Shown: piece by piece, positions 62,951-64,000 of the stretch
How positions within the stretch are numbered: position 1 is the first letter of the stretch
How the letters are laid out: every line of letters starts with the position of its first letter
Assembly: GCF_002900365.1 (NCBI RefSeq)
Contig: NZ_CP025979.1
Location: forward strand, 1,302,001 to 1,366,000
Origin: Escherichia marmotae
GTDB lineage: Bacteria; Pseudomonadota; Gammaproteobacteria; Enterobacterales; Enterobacteriaceae
Length of the DNA: 64,000 bases
Reading direction: 5' to 3'
Notes under the pieces: generated by a model
Seen by the model: the letters and a program-made list of their open reading frames with translations, nothing else
What the model was told of the DNA's origin: nothing
Databases searched by the model: none
Translations under genes and position numbers: made by a program

Positions 62951-64000
62951 TGAAGAAGAACTCTTATCTTTTAAGCTGCCTGGCTATTGCTGTCTCCAGT
63001 GCCTGTCATGCAGAAGTGTTTACCTACCCGGATCCGCTGGGTTCATCGCAATCAGACTTTGGCGGCACAGGATTGTTGCAGATGCCTAATGCACGCATCG
63101 CGCCGGAAGGTGAATTTAGCGTCAACTACCGGGATAACGACCAATACCGTTTCTACTCCACGTCCATAGCGCTGTTCCCGTGGCTGGAAGGAACTATTCG
63201 TTATACGGATGTGCGCACGCGCAAATATAGCCAGTGGGAAGATTTCAGCGGCGATCAGTCATACAAAGATAAATCTTTCGATTTTAAACTTCGTCTGTGG
63301 GAAGAAGGTTACTGGCTACCGCAAGTGGCGTTTGGTAAACGTGATATTGCGGGTACGGGTCTGTTTGACGGTGAGTATCTGGTGGCCAGCAAGCAAGCGG
63401 GGCCGTTTGATCTCACTCTCGGGATGGCTTGGGGTTATGCCGGGAATGCGGGCAATATTACCAACCCGTTTTGCCGGGTGAGCGATAAATATTGTCATCG
63501 TGCTGAATCCCACGATGCAGGCGATATCAGCTTTAGCGACATCTTTCGTGGCCCGGCCTCCATTTTTGGCGGTATTGAGTATCAAACGCCGTGGAATCCC
63601 CTGCGTCTGAAACTCGAATACGACGGCAACAATTACCAGAATGATTTTGCTGGCAAACTGCCGCAAGCAAGTCATTTCAACGTTGGCGCAGTTTATCGCG
63701 CTGCCAACTGGGCAGATCTTAACCTGAGTTATGAACGTGGTAACACGTTGATGTTTGGCTTCACTTTACGGACCAATTTCAACGAATTGCGCCCTGCCCT
63801 GCGCGATACACCAAAACCGGCCTGGCAGCCTGCGCCAGAGTCTGAAGGGTTGCAGTACACCACGGTAGCGAACCAACTTACTGCGCTGAAGTACAACGCA
63901 GGCTTTGACGCGCCAGAAATTCAACTGCGTGATAAGACGCTTTATATGTCTGGTCAGCAATATAAATATCGTGACTCACGCGAAGCAGTTGATCGCGCCA
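62950..64000 (+). CDS. gfcD: GfcD outer-membrane protein, N-terminal part
   Basis: An open frame from ATG at 62950 (overlapping the gfcC TGA) to the window end, about 350 residues of a protein near 698 residues long in E. coli. Signal peptide MKKNSYLLSCLAIAVSSACHA, then the YjbH/GfcD family region (DFGGTGLLQMPNARIAPEGEF) and alternating strands typical of an outer-membrane beta-barrel. Likely exports or anchors capsule polysaccharide. Truncated by the window edge, not by a stop. Confidence 0.92.
   Translation, partial: MKKNSYLLSCLAIAVSSACHAEVFTYPDPLGSSQSDFGGTGLLQMPNARIAPEGEFSVNYRDNDQYRFYSTSIALFPWLEGTIRYTDVRTRKYSQWEDFSGDQSYKDKSFDFKLRLWEEGYWLPQVAFGKRDIAGTGLFDGEYLVASKQAGPFDLTLGMAWGYAGNAGNITNPFCRVSDKYCHRAESHDAGDISFSDIFRGPASIFGGIEYQTPWNPLRLKLEYDGNNYQNDFAGKLPQASHFNVGAVYRAANWADLNLSYERGNTLMFGFTLRTNFNELRPALRDTPKPAWQPAPESEGLQYTTVANQLTALKYNAGFDAPEIQLRDKTLYMSGQQYKYRDSREAVDRA

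Overview
The window is a chromosomal segment of an Escherichia. Nearly every gene is recognisable by sequence and order as the counterpart of the E. coli K-12 segment from mdtH to gfcD (about 23-25 min), read in the opposite direction to the K-12 map. Several proteins (CsgA, TorA, the TorS sensor, TorC, YceB, YmdA) differ from K-12 more than I would expect within ordinary E. coli, and the gene content differs at several points. An Escherichia outside the K-12-like core (for example a cryptic clade, E. albertii or E. fergusonii) is plausible, but I cannot settle the species from sequence reading alone. All comparisons with K-12 are from memory of its gene order and proteins.

Layout. 1-4.2 kb: end of mdtH, then yceB, pyrC (PurR box and attenuating leader hairpin), dinI (LexA box), bssS and solA. 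4.2-13.7 kb is an insertion-rich stretch. It holds two IS4 copies in inverted orientation (one with a transposase nonsense codon, one intact), each inserted in the loop of an intrinsic terminator. An IS256-family element splits yceK, and mdtG has lost its middle. Between them lie yceO, yceJ-yceI, trhO, lpxL and msyB. 13.7-21.3 kb: osmoregulated glucan genes opgH-opgG and divergent opgC, then clsC-ymdB. 21.4-26.3 kb: a complete curli locus, csgBAC (with ymdA) divergent from csgDEFG, with the long regulatory region between. 26.3-31 kb: ycdZ, ycdY, ycdX, ghrA, tRNA-Ser(GGA) serX, then phoH directly; the pga/ycdTU block of K-12 is absent. 31.2-34.6 kb: efeB-efeO-efeU with an intact efeU and a Fur box. 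34.7-40.6 kb: putP/putA with five GTTGCA operators. 40.6-44.3 kb: rutR (no rut operon), ymdF, wrbA, yccJ, agp.

44.4-48.8 kb holds the main accessory insertion, where K-12 has yccE: a 12-TM permease divergent from a LysR regulator, a DadA-like FAD amino-acid dehydrogenase and a RidA-family imine deaminase. Together they look like an inducible D-amino-acid (or similar amine) uptake and oxidation unit. 48.9-59.4 kb: cbpA-cbpM, the torCAD respiratory operon with torR and torS, and yccM. The tor locus is unusual: torT, the periplasmic TMAO-binding partner, is absent; the TorS periplasmic sensor is strongly divergent while its kinase half is conserved; and TorA carries Gly at the position of the active-site Trp. 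59.4-60.7 kb: gnsA and the cold-shock genes ymcF, cspG and cspH. 61.1-64 kb: the start of the group 4 capsule operon gfcABCD, with gfcD cut by the window end.

The two regions most worth attention are the permease/LysR/DadA/RidA cassette and the remodelled tor system. The two IS4 copies that both hit terminator hairpins are an unusual structural signal.
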